Origin: Trabulsiella odontotermitis
GTDB taxonomy: Bacteria; Pseudomonadota; Gammaproteobacteria; Enterobacterales; Enterobacteriaceae
Direction of reading: 5' to 3'
Length of the DNA: 64,000 nt
Assembly: GCF_030053895.1 (NCBI RefSeq)
Contig: NZ_CP125781.1
Span: forward strand, 3,162,001-3,226,000
A program made the position numbers and the translations under genes. This document shows positions 16,769 to 24,917 of the stretch, piece after piece. The number at the start of each line of letters is the position of its first letter. The stretch's first letter is position 1. The notes beneath the pieces are model-generated. The model was not told the DNA's origin, made no database searches, and worked only from the letters and a program-made list of their open reading frames with translations.

Positions 16769-18379
16769 TCAGGCCAGGGGGCGCTCCGCCAGCCACTGAC
16801 GCAGTTTCTTCTTATCCACTTTGCCGACCGGCGTCAGCGGCAGCGCATCCACGCAGACCACGCGATCCGGCAGCTTGAATTCCGCAACACCCTGTTCGCG
16901 CAAAAAACGTCGTACGGCCACCGCGCGCAGTGGTGCCGTCACCACCAGATACGCGCAGCTTTTCTCGCCCAGCAGGCTGTCCTCCATGCTGACCAGCGCG
17001 GCATGGATCACCGCCTCATGGCGCAGCAGCAGGTTTTCAATCTCCTCAGCGGCAATCTTTTCGCCGCCGCGGTTGATCTGATCTTTTTCGCGCCCCTGAA
17101 CGGTGATGTACCCGGCTTCGTCGATGGAAATCAGGTCGCCGGAGCGGTAAAAGCCGTTTTCATCAAACGCCTGTGCGTTATGTTCCGGGCTGCGGAAATA
17201 GCCACGGAAGGTATACGGGCCGCGCGTCATCAGGCGCCCCACTTCACCTCGCGGCAGCGGGTTGCCGTGTTCATCCGCCACCCAGACTTCGTCGTCCGGG
17301 CTCATCGGGCAGCCCTGCGTATTGAGGATGCGCTCCGGTGGATCGTCGAGGCGGGTGTAGTTCACCAGCCCTTCCGCCATACCGAATACCTGCTGCAACT
17401 GGCAGCCGATCTCCGCCGGAATGCGGGCGGCAAGCGTGGCAGACAACCGCGCGCCGCCCACCTGCAAGAGATTCAATGAGCGTAACGACGCATTACTGCC
17501 CTCTTCGCTAATTGCCTGTAACCACAGGCTGACCGCCGGGGGCACCAGCGCCGTCACGTTAATCTGATGCTGTTCAATCAGCGGGAAGCAGAGCGTGGCG
17601 CTCGGATCGTTCGCCAGTACCACGCACCCTTCGGCCAGAAACACGCCAAGCGCGCCGGGGGAGCTCATCGGGTAGTTATGCGCCGCAGGCAGCGCGCAGA
17701 GATAACGCGTCTGCGCATCAAAATGACAAATCTCATTGCTGCGGCGAATGCTGTAGTAGTAGTCGTTATGCGTACGGGGGATCAGTTTCGGCGTGCCGGT
17801 ACTGCCGCCGGAAAGCTGGAAAAACGCCACCTCATCAGCAGGTGTTGGCGTCGCGGTAAAACCCGCTGCCGGTTGCGCGATGGCTGTTTCCAGCGCGTGG
17901 GCGCCGCTGTCGTGACGCAGCAGCACCAGCCGCAGCGAGCGATGCGCTTCTACAAAAGAATTGAGAAACGCGTCATCGGCAAACAGTGGGTGGCCCCGGT
18001 CAGCAATCAGCACCGCCGGTGCAATCTGCAATGCGTAGGCATTAAGTTCGCTGCGCTGGTGGCTGAACAGCGCATTCACCGGCGCGACGCCGAGGCGCAG
18101 CAACGCAAACAGCGTGATGTAAAACTCCGCGACGTTTCCCAACTGAACCAGCGCAGTTTCGCCACACTTCAGCCCCTGCTGTTGCAGATGCGCCGCCAGA
18201 TTGTCCGCCGCCTGATGCAACTGGCGATAACTGATACGGCGCTCGCCGTCGATGACCGCTGTCGCGTCGCTGTCGGCATGGCGGGTCAGGATGTCGGTCA
18301 GCGGCAGATCCCGCCAGTAGCCTTTTTGCCGGTAGCGCGCTGCCGCCTCGTCCGGCCAGCGGGTAAAGGGAATGCTCAT
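16769..18379 (-). CDS. entE: 2,3-dihydroxybenzoate-AMP ligase EntE
   Basis: The 536-residue adenylating enzyme activates 2,3-dihydroxybenzoate with ATP and transfers it to the EntB carrier domain. AMP-binding family motifs are clear: QLSGGSTGTPKLIPRTHNDY near residues 190-209, the GMAEGLVNYTRLDD core, YRSGDLISID, and the C-terminal PVGKVDKKKL with the catalytic Lys. Length equals E. coli EntE. It begins 9 bases after the entC stop and is part of entCEBAH. Confidence 0.97.
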   Translation of the reverse strand: MSIPFTRWPDEAAARYRQKGYWRDLPLTDILTRHADSDATAVIDGERRISYRQLHQAADNLAAHLQQQGLKCGETALVQLGNVAEFYITLFALLRLGVAPVNALFSHQRSELNAYALQIAPAVLIADRGHPLFADDAFLNSFVEAHRSLRLVLLRHDSGAHALETAIAQPAAGFTATPTPADEVAFFQLSGGSTGTPKLIPRTHNDYYYSIRRSNEICHFDAQTRYLCALPAAHNYPMSSPGALGVFLAEGCVVLANDPSATLCFPLIEQHQINVTALVPPAVSLWLQAISEEGSNASLRSLNLLQVGGARLSATLAARIPAEIGCQLQQVFGMAEGLVNYTRLDDPPERILNTQGCPMSPDDEVWVADEHGNPLPRGEVGRLMTRGPYTFRGYFRSPEHNAQAFDENGFYRSGDLISIDEAGYITVQGREKDQINRGGEKIAAEEIENLLLRHEAVIHAALVSMEDSLLGEKSCAYLVVTAPLRAVAVRRFLREQGVAEFKLPDRVVCVDALPLTPVGKVDKKKLRQWLAERPLA

Positions 18380-18388
18380 TGTCGTTCC

Positions 18389-19564
18389 TTAATGCAGGCC
18401 AAAAACGTTCAGCATGGTGGAGAGTTTCACGCCGGTTTCGCGCCACTCGGAAAGCGGTGACGACGCAGGCACAATCCCCGCGCCAGCAAACAGACGCACC
18501 TGGTTTTCCCGCACGCGAGCGCAGCGGATTGTCACCACCCATTCGCCGTTGCCTTCGTCGTCGCACCAGCCGACGATGCCGCCAAACAGTTCGCGTTCGA
18601 AAGGCTCCAGTTCCGCAATCAGGCGCTTCGCGGCCTGATGCGGAAAGCCGCTCAGCGCCGGAGTCGGATGCAGCAGGCAGGCCAGCGACAACGCATTTTC
18701 TTCCTCGCGCGCCACGCCTTCGATGGGCGTCGCCAGATGCCACAGCGTCGGGGTGGTCATCAGTTGCGGGGAATCTGGCATCGCCAGCATTTTGCTGCGC
18801 GGTGCCAGCACAGTTTTCATCGCCTGGGTCACCAGATCGTGTTCGTGGCGATCTTTCTCCGAAGCCAGCAGCTTATTACCCGCTTCGCGATCCAGCATGT
18901 CGTCCGGCTGACGGCGCGCCGAACCGGCCAGCGGCAGAGAGCTGTAGTGCTCGCCCTCTTTGCGCAGCAACAGTTCCGGGCTGGCACCCAGCAGCACACC
19001 GCCGTCCGGCAGTGGAATGTGGAAGTTATAGCTCGCCGGATTCTGCGCGATCAGCCGTTCCAGCAGTGCCCCGCTGTCGAGCGGCGCATCGGTCGAAATG
19101 TCGATCAGTCGCGAAAGCACCACTTTGTCCACTTCCGGCGTGGCAGTGCGCTCCGCCGCCCGTGCGACCATGGTCATAAAGCTGTCCTGCGCGGGGATTT
19201 CCTGACGTGCGGTAACGTTGATTTCCGGCAGCGCTGCCGCGTAACGCGCCGCATGTTGCCTGCGGGTACGCGAAAAAGTTTGCCAGCGTTCAGGAATAAA
19301 CAGTGCGGAAGGTTGCGTGGTATCAAACGGGATCGCCCCGACCATCACCGGCTTGCGGATCCCGGCGGCTTTCGCGTCGCCGAAGGCGGTGGTTAAGGTT
19401 CGCTGGAAGGCGCTGTTGAGGTTGTCCCCGTCTACCACCGGCGTGGTGATACGGCGGAAGCAGCCAGACGCGGTAAAGCTGCGGTAAGGTGACATAAACA
19501 AAAAGCGGTCGGGCGACAGCGTAGTCGTTGCATCCAGCACATCCTCAGCCATTGACGTTTCCAT
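18389..19564 (-). CDS. entC: Isochorismate synthase EntC
   Basis: The 391-residue enzyme converts chorismate to isochorismate, the first committed step of enterobactin synthesis. The chorismate-binding fold is evident: KVVLSRLIDI, PASYNFHIPLPDG, GASPELLLRK, LAGSARR, ASEKDRHEHDLV, PTPALSGFPH and the C-terminal FGGIVGWCDDEGNGEWVVTIRCA. The start at 19564 matches the E. coli MDTSLAEEV N-terminus and has GGAGGAT upstream; the frame opens nine codons earlier. It is the first gene of the operon, facing fepB across a Fur-box region. Confidence 0.97.
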   Translation of the reverse strand: METSMAEDVLDATTTLSPDRFLFMSPYRSFTASGCFRRITTPVVDGDNLNSAFQRTLTTAFGDAKAAGIRKPVMVGAIPFDTTQPSALFIPERWQTFSRTRRQHAARYAAALPEINVTARQEIPAQDSFMTMVARAAERTATPEVDKVVLSRLIDISTDAPLDSGALLERLIAQNPASYNFHIPLPDGGVLLGASPELLLRKEGEHYSSLPLAGSARRQPDDMLDREAGNKLLASEKDRHEHDLVTQAMKTVLAPRSKMLAMPDSPQLMTTPTLWHLATPIEGVAREEENALSLACLLHPTPALSGFPHQAAKRLIAELEPFERELFGGIVGWCDDEGNGEWVVTIRCARVRENQVRLFAGAGIVPASSPLSEWRETGVKLSTMLNVFGLH

Positions 19565-19592
19565 ATCATCCTCCAAAAACGATAAAGACATT

Positions 19593-19609
19593 AATAATGA
19601 TTATCATTT
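19593..19609. promoter_or_regulatory. Fur box between entC and fepB
   Basis: AATAATGATTATCATTT closely matches the core of the Fur consensus (GATAATGATAATCATTATC) and lies 29 bases before the entC start in the divergent entC-fepB region. Iron-loaded Fur would repress both directions. Confidence 0.85.
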
Positions 19610-19752
19610 GTATTTTGGTTCGGTAAGCTAAAAGTAATTGCGCGGGATGTCAACCTGTCCGGCAACGTCTTGTGCGTCAAACGCTTGCAACCGTCGCAGC
19701 GACTTGTGAAAATGAGACGCATTCACTTCCATATAAAACAGGAACCTTATCC

Positions 19753-20712
19753 GTGAAATTCCCTTCGTTGTGGCGTAATACCCTGCTGATTTCCGGCCTC
19801 TGGCTTTTAGGATTAGCCTCAGCCAGCGCGGCAGACTGGCCGCGTCAGGTGACAGACAGCCATGGTACGCAGACGCTGGAACACAAGCCGACGCGCATTG
19901 TCTCCACCAGCGTCACTCTCACCGGCTCGCTGCTGGCGATTGACGCCCCGGTGGTCGCCAGCGGCGCTACCACACCGAATAACCGCGTCGCCGACGATCA
20001 GGGTTTTCTGCGCCAGTGGGGTGATGTGGCAAAAGCGCGCAAGCTCACACGGCTGTACATCGGCGAACCCAGCGCGGAAGCTGTTGCCGCACAAATGCCG
20101 GATCTGATCCTCATCAGCGCCACGGGCGGTGATTCCGCCATCTCGCTTTACGATCAGCTCTCCGCCATCGCCCCGACGCTCATCATCAACTACGACGATA
20201 AAAGCTGGCAGGAACTGCTGGCGCAGCTCGGCACCATTACCGGTCAGGAAAAAGAGGCCACCGAGCGCATTACCAGCTTCAATCAGCAGCTGGCGGCGCT
20301 GAAAAAGCAGATGACCCTGCCGCCGCAGCCGGTCAGCGCGCTGGTCTATACCGCTGCGGCGCACAGCGCCAATCTCTGGACGGCCGAATCCGCGCAGGGC
20401 AAGCTGTTGCGCCAGCTCGGTTTTACCCTCGCCCCGCTGCCTGCCGGGCTGCACACCAGCCAGAGCCAGGGCAAACGTCACGACATCCTGCAACTTGGCG
20501 GTGAAAATCTGGCGACCGGGCTGAACGGTGAATCGCTGTTCCTGTTTGCCGGTGACCAGAAAGACGTTGACGCGATTTACGCTAACCCGTTGCTCGCCCA
20601 CCTGTCTGCGGTCCAACACCAGCAGGTTTATGCGCTCGGCACCGAAACCTTCCGTCTCGACTACTACAGCGCCATGCTGGTGCTACAGCGTCTGGAAACA
20701 TTGTTCGGTTGA
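19753..20712 (+). CDS. fepB: Ferrienterobactin periplasmic binding protein FepB
   Basis: The 319-residue protein has a signal peptide (residues 1-27, ending SASA before ADWPRQV) and a class III iron-siderophore binding fold. It carries ferric enterobactin from FepA to the FepDGC importer. The mature sequence closely follows E. coli FepB (for example TTPNNRVADDQGFLRQWG). I choose the GTG at 19753, preceded by AGGAA eight bases away, because it aligns with the E. coli start; an ATG-type frame opening at 19672 would add 27 residues with no signal-peptide sense. Confidence 0.93.
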   Translation: MKFPSLWRNTLLISGLWLLGLASASAADWPRQVTDSHGTQTLEHKPTRIVSTSVTLTGSLLAIDAPVVASGATTPNNRVADDQGFLRQWGDVAKARKLTRLYIGEPSAEAVAAQMPDLILISATGGDSAISLYDQLSAIAPTLIINYDDKSWQELLAQLGTITGQEKEATERITSFNQQLAALKKQMTLPPQPVSALVYTAAAHSANLWTAESAQGKLLRQLGFTLAPLPAGLHTSQSQGKRHDILQLGGENLATGLNGESLFLFAGDQKDVDAIYANPLLAHLSAVQHQQVYALGTETFRLDYYSAMLVLQRLETLFG

Positions 20713-20737
20713 ATGGTTGCGCCAGTGAGACCTGTAG

Positions 20738-20765
20738 GCCGGGTAAGGTACAGCCGCCACCCGGC
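20738..20765. repeat. REP element between fepB and entS
   Basis: GCCGGGT and ACCCGGC bound a 28-base element whose reverse complement differs from the element at 51861-51888 at only two positions. It fills the gap between convergent fepB and entS and probably works as a terminator or mRNA-protecting stem, as enterobacterial REP (PU) sequences do. Confidence 0.8.
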
Positions 20766-20768
20766 ATA

Positions 20769-22001
20769 TCAGACAGTGACTTCCCGCCTGAAGGTTCGTA
20801 GCTCCCGTAGCAGCCCCGCCAGCAACACGCCGATCAGCGCCAGCACCCACCCGCTGGCGCTGGCGGAAACCACCGGCGTCAGAATCGCCCCGATTCCACC
20901 CAGCAGCGCCGCGCCAATCGCGTCTCCGGTAACATTTTGCGCGGTCCACAATCCGTTAATGCGCCCGAGCATCGCTTCCGGCGTTTGCGTCTGGATCAGG
21001 GTGTACTGCAACAGCGAACTGATGGCGCTCAGCCAGCCCGCGAACACCAGGCACAGCACGCCAGCGGGCCACCACGGCATTACGCTGAATAATGCCATTG
21101 CGATAAATGCAGCGATCGTCGTCAGCAGCATCACCCTGCCCGGTCGCGGCGTCTGTGAAAGCGTGCCGCTGGTCAGCGCGCCCAGCGCCGCGCCAAGCGG
21201 GAATGCCGCATACAGCAGGCCAATTTGCGAAGCGGACATCTGCCAGCCCTGCGCCAGCGCCGGATAGAGCACGCGCACGGCGCTCGCCATGGTCAGCAAA
21301 CCACCCAACAACGCAATGCCGCCAATCAACGGGTGGTGGACCAGAAAACGGATCCCCGCCAGCAGCGAGGCCAGCGGGTGCTCACGCGGTTGCGGCGGTG
21401 GCGGCAGCAATGGCAGACGCAGCAGCGTCAGGGTGGTGATAAAGGTGCCGAGCGCCGCCAGCAGGAAATTCCATGCCACACCACCAGACGCCAGCAACAG
21501 GCCGCCGATCATCGGCGAAATGACCGACCCCAGACGCACCGTCAGCATGGTGATCGCCCCCGCCTGCATCAGATTTTCCCGCCCGACCAGCGCCGGGGTA
21601 GCCGCCAGCAGCGCAGTCACGCCTAACGACGCGAAAAAGCCATCCCACAGGCCGAGCAGGTAAATCGCCAGCAGCGATGGTTCCGGCAACTGCGCGTTCA
21701 GCCACAGCCCGAGAAAACCGATGCCGCAGGTGCCGCGCGCCAGCAGGATCAGTTTTTTACGTTCATAACGATCCGCCAGCACGCCGCCCGCCATCAAACC
21801 GACAAACATCGCGCTGCCGGTCAGCGTTACCGACAACCCCACCTGCCAGGTGGAGTGGGTCATCGTCTGGATCTGCACCGGGATCGCCACCCCCAGCAAA
21901 CCGAGCGATAAAATCGAGATAAAGCGGGCAATAAATACAGCGCGATACGCCGGATGCGTTTTCAGCAGGCTCAGGTTGAGCAGCCAGGATTGTCGGTTCA
22001 T
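20769..22001 (-). CDS. entS: Enterobactin exporter EntS
   Basis: The 410-residue major facilitator superfamily protein has about 12 membrane segments and the MFS loop motif GGVLADRYERKK near residues 70-81. It exports enterobactin across the inner membrane. The sequence matches E. coli EntS. The start at 22001 corresponds to E. coli MNKQSWLLNL; the frame runs 15 codons further upstream without a family match. It is divergent from fepD across a Fur-box region and convergent with fepB. Confidence 0.95.
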   Translation of the reverse strand: MNRQSWLLNLSLLKTHPAYRAVFIARFISILSLGLLGVAIPVQIQTMTHSTWQVGLSVTLTGSAMFVGLMAGGVLADRYERKKLILLARGTCGIGFLGLWLNAQLPEPSLLAIYLLGLWDGFFASLGVTALLAATPALVGRENLMQAGAITMLTVRLGSVISPMIGGLLLASGGVAWNFLLAALGTFITTLTLLRLPLLPPPPQPREHPLASLLAGIRFLVHHPLIGGIALLGGLLTMASAVRVLYPALAQGWQMSASQIGLLYAAFPLGAALGALTSGTLSQTPRPGRVMLLTTIAAFIAMALFSVMPWWPAGVLCLVFAGWLSAISSLLQYTLIQTQTPEAMLGRINGLWTAQNVTGDAIGAALLGGIGAILTPVVSASASGWVLALIGVLLAGLLRELRTFRREVTV

Positions 22002-22068
22002 GACGGTGCCTTGAATGATTTTCTTACCCTTTCCGTGGTGGCACATGTTAACATAATCAAATAAGATC

Positions 22069-22095
22069 GATAACGATAATTACTATCATTATCAT
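22069..22095. promoter_or_regulatory. Fur-binding region between entS and fepD
   Basis: Overlapping GATAAT-type hexamers in both orientations (GATAACGATAATTAC followed by TATCATTATCAT) form an extended Fur site in the divergent entS-fepD promoter region. Confidence 0.85.
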
Positions 22096-22111
22096 ACTCA
22101 TGGATGTACTT

Positions 22112-23119
22112 ATGACATGTGCGAAAACCGCGATGCGCGCCGTTGCCGTGCCCGGTTTGTTGATCCTGTTAATTTTTGCCACGGTGCTCAGCCTGCTTAT
22201 CGGGGCGAAACCGCTGCCCTTTGGCGTGATTACCGATGCGCTGTCGGGCCGTTGTCAGAGCGCCGATTGCACCATCGTCCTTGATGCGCGCCTGCCGCGA
22301 ACCCTTGCCGGGCTGCTGGCGGGCGGCGCGCTGGGTCTGGCCGGGGCGCTGATGCAAACCCTGACCCGCAATCCGCTTGCCGACCCGGGCATTCTTGGCG
22401 TCAATTCAGGCGCCAGCTTCGCCATCGTGCTCGGCGCGGCGCTGCTCGGCTTTTCTTCACCGCAGGAACAACTGATGATGGCCTTCAGCGGCGCGCTGGC
22501 GGCATCGCTGCTGGTGGCGTTTACCGGCAGTCAGGGCGGCGGTCAGCTCAGCCCGGTTCGCCTGACGCTGGCGGGGGTGGCTCTCGGCGCGGTGCTGGAA
22601 GGGCTGTCCAGCGGCATCGCGCTGCTCAACCCGGACGTTTACGACCAGTTGCGTTTCTGGCAGGCCGGTTCGCTGGATATCCGCACGCTGCACACGCTGA
22701 AAGTGGTGCTGCTGCCGGTACTGATTGCCGGTGCCGTGGCGCTCGGCCTGAGTCGTTCGCTGAACAGTCTGAGCCTTGGTGCCGATACCGCCACCGCATT
22801 GGGCAGTCGCGTCGCGCGCACGCAACTTATCGGCCTGCTGGCGATCGCCGTACTGAGCGGCAGCGCCACCGCGATTGTCGGCCCCATCGCCTTTATTGGC
22901 CTGATGATGCCGCACATGGCGCGCTGGCTGGTGGGCGCCGATCACCGCTGGTCGCTGCCGGTCACGCTGCTCGCCACCCCCGCGCTACTGCTGTTCGCCG
23001 ATATTCTCGGCCGCCTGCTGGTTCCTGGTGAACTGCGGGTGTCAGTGGTGAGTGCTTTTATTGGCGCACCGGTGCTGATCTGGCTGGTGCGTCGTCAGCC
23101 GAAAGGAGCTGCGCGATGA
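22112..23119 (+). CDS. fepD: Ferric enterobactin ABC permease FepD
   Basis: The 335-residue inner-membrane permease is of the FecCD/BtuC type with about ten membrane segments. Family blocks include LPRTLAGLLAGGALGLAGALMQ and GPIAFIGLMMPHMARWLVG, the latter near the FepC docking site. With FepG and FepC it imports ferric enterobactin. I choose the ATG at 22112 because the E. coli N-terminus aligns from there; another ATG lies at 22100. The gene overlaps fepG by four bases (ATGA). Confidence 0.94.
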   Translation: MTCAKTAMRAVAVPGLLILLIFATVLSLLIGAKPLPFGVITDALSGRCQSADCTIVLDARLPRTLAGLLAGGALGLAGALMQTLTRNPLADPGILGVNSGASFAIVLGAALLGFSSPQEQLMMAFSGALAASLLVAFTGSQGGGQLSPVRLTLAGVALGAVLEGLSSGIALLNPDVYDQLRFWQAGSLDIRTLHTLKVVLLPVLIAGAVALGLSRSLNSLSLGADTATALGSRVARTQLIGLLAIAVLSGSATAIVGPIAFIGLMMPHMARWLVGADHRWSLPVTLLATPALLLFADILGRLLVPGELRVSVVSAFIGAPVLIWLVRRQPKGAAR

Positions 23120-24108
23120 TCGCCCCTTCCCGCCGGTTAGTATTGAGCTGTGTGCTGCTGGTTGCTGCCAGTCTGGCGATAGCGTTGTGGGGCTTGCGAA
23201 GCGGCGCGGTCACGCTGGAGCTGAATCAGGTAATCGCCGCGCTGTCTGGCGATGCGCCGCGCAATGTCACGCTGGTAGTGACCGAATGGCGGTTACCGCG
23301 GGTGTTGATGGCACTACTGACGGGCGCCGCGCTTGGCGTCAGCGGTGCCATTTTTCAGTCGCTGATGCGCAACCCGCTCGGCAGCCCGGACGTCATGGGC
23401 TTCAACACTGGCGCCTGGAGCGGCGTGCTGGTGGCGATGGTACTGTTCGGCCAGCAACTGACCGCCATCGCGCTAGCGGCGATGGTCGGCGGCGTGCTCA
23501 CCTCGCTGGTAGTCTGGGCGCTGGCCTGGCGCAACGGCATCGACACCTTCCGTCTGATTATTATCGGCATCGGCATTCGCGCGATGCTCATCGCTTTTAA
23601 TACCTGGCTACTGTTGCGCGCCTCGCTGGAAACGGCACTGTCAGCGGGACTGTGGAATGCCGGATCGCTGAACGGTCTTACCTGGGCGAAAACCTGGCCG
23701 TCCGCGCCGCTGATTATCCTCGCGCTACTCTGCGCCACGCTGCTGGTACGGCGGATGCGTCTGCTGGAAATGGGCGATGACAGCGCCTGCGCGCTTGGCG
23801 TGCGGATCGAGCGTTCCCGGTTGCTGCTGATGCTGATCGCGGTAATCTTAACCGCCGCAGCCACCGCGCTGGCCGGGCCGATTTCGTTTATTGCGCTGGT
23901 GGCACCGCACATCGCCAGACGCCTCAGCGGTACCGCCCGCTGGGGGCTGACGCAATCGGCACTGTGCGGCGCATTACTGCTGACGCTGGCAGATTTCTGC
24001 GCCCAGCAACTGTTTTTACCGTACCAGCTCCCGGTGGGCGTGGTGACCGTCAGCCTCGGCGGCATCTACCTCATCGCGTTGTTAATTCAGGAGTCCCGCA
24101 AAACATGA
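23116..24108 (+). CDS. fepG: Ferric enterobactin ABC permease FepG
   Basis: The 330-residue permease is the FepD partner, also FecCD type: WRLPRVLMALLTGAALGVSGAIFQ near residues 56-79 and GPISFIALVAPHIARRL near 256-272 are the paired family signatures. It spans the inner membrane about ten times and forms the channel with FepD. Length equals E. coli FepG (330). The start overlaps the fepD stop and its own stop overlaps the fepC start (ATGA), which indicates tight translational coupling across fepDGC. Confidence 0.95.
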   Translation: MIAPSRRLVLSCVLLVAASLAIALWGLRSGAVTLELNQVIAALSGDAPRNVTLVVTEWRLPRVLMALLTGAALGVSGAIFQSLMRNPLGSPDVMGFNTGAWSGVLVAMVLFGQQLTAIALAAMVGGVLTSLVVWALAWRNGIDTFRLIIIGIGIRAMLIAFNTWLLLRASLETALSAGLWNAGSLNGLTWAKTWPSAPLIILALLCATLLVRRMRLLEMGDDSACALGVRIERSRLLLMLIAVILTAAATALAGPISFIALVAPHIARRLSGTARWGLTQSALCGALLLTLADFCAQQLFLPYQLPVGVVTVSLGGIYLIALLIQESRKT

Positions 24109-24905
24109 TCGAGACCTCAGCCCGTCTGCGCGGCGACCAGTTAACCCTCGCTTACGGCAAGAAAATCATTGCCGAACAACTCAGCGTCGCCATACCCGAC
24201 GGCCACTTCACGGCGATCATCGGCCCGAACGGCTGCGGAAAATCGACGCTGCTGCGCACGCTGAGTCGTCTGATGACGCCGTCGCACGGCCATGTCTGGC
24301 TTGATGGCGAGCATATTCAGCATTACCCCAGCAAAGAGGTGGCGCGGCGCATTGGCCTGCTGGCGCAAAACGCCACCACACCTGGCGATATCACCGTGCA
24401 GGAACTGGTGGCGCGCGGACGCTACCCGCACCAGCCGCTGTTCACCCGCTGGCGTCAGGAAGATGACGAGGCGGTCACCCGGGCGATGCAGGCCACCGGG
24501 ATCACCGAACTGGCGCAGCAAAGCGTGGATACCCTTTCTGGCGGCCAGCGGCAGCGGGCGTGGATCGCCATGGTGCTGGCGCAGGAAACCGCCATCATGC
24601 TGCTGGATGAACCCACCACCTGGCTGGATATCAGCCATCAGATCGATCTGCTGGAATTACTCAGTGAACTGAATCGCGAGAAAGGCTACACGCTGGCGGC
24701 GGTACTGCATGACCTCAACCAGGCCTGCCGCTACGCGACACATATCATCGCCCTGCGTGACGGGAAGATTGTGGCGGAAGGCGCGCCGAAGACGATTATC
24801 ACTGCCGGACTGATTGAGGCGATCTACGGCCTGCGCTGTACCATCATTGACGACCCGGTAGCCGGTACGCCACTGGTGGTGCCACTGGGTAAACGGGGGC
24901 GCTAA
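24105..24905 (+). CDS. fepC: Ferric enterobactin ABC ATPase FepC
   Basis: The 266-residue ATPase energises FepDG. Walker A GPNGCGKST (about residues 42-50), signature LSGGQRQRAWIAM (about 146), Walker B IMLLDEPTTWLD and the switch histidine in VLHDLNQ are intact. The sequence is almost that of E. coli FepC. The start at 24105 overlaps the fepG stop; the longer frame opening at 23964 lies inside fepG. Downstream only 12 bases separate its stop from the convergent entF stop: fepE, which sits here in E. coli, is missing. Confidence 0.96.
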   Translation: MIETSARLRGDQLTLAYGKKIIAEQLSVAIPDGHFTAIIGPNGCGKSTLLRTLSRLMTPSHGHVWLDGEHIQHYPSKEVARRIGLLAQNATTPGDITVQELVARGRYPHQPLFTRWRQEDDEAVTRAMQATGITELAQQSVDTLSGGQRQRAWIAMVLAQETAIMLLDEPTTWLDISHQIDLLELLSELNREKGYTLAAVLHDLNQACRYATHIIALRDGKIVAEGAPKTIITAGLIEAIYGLRCTIIDDPVAGTPLVVPLGKRGR

Positions 24906-24917
24906 GCCCCCTGTGAA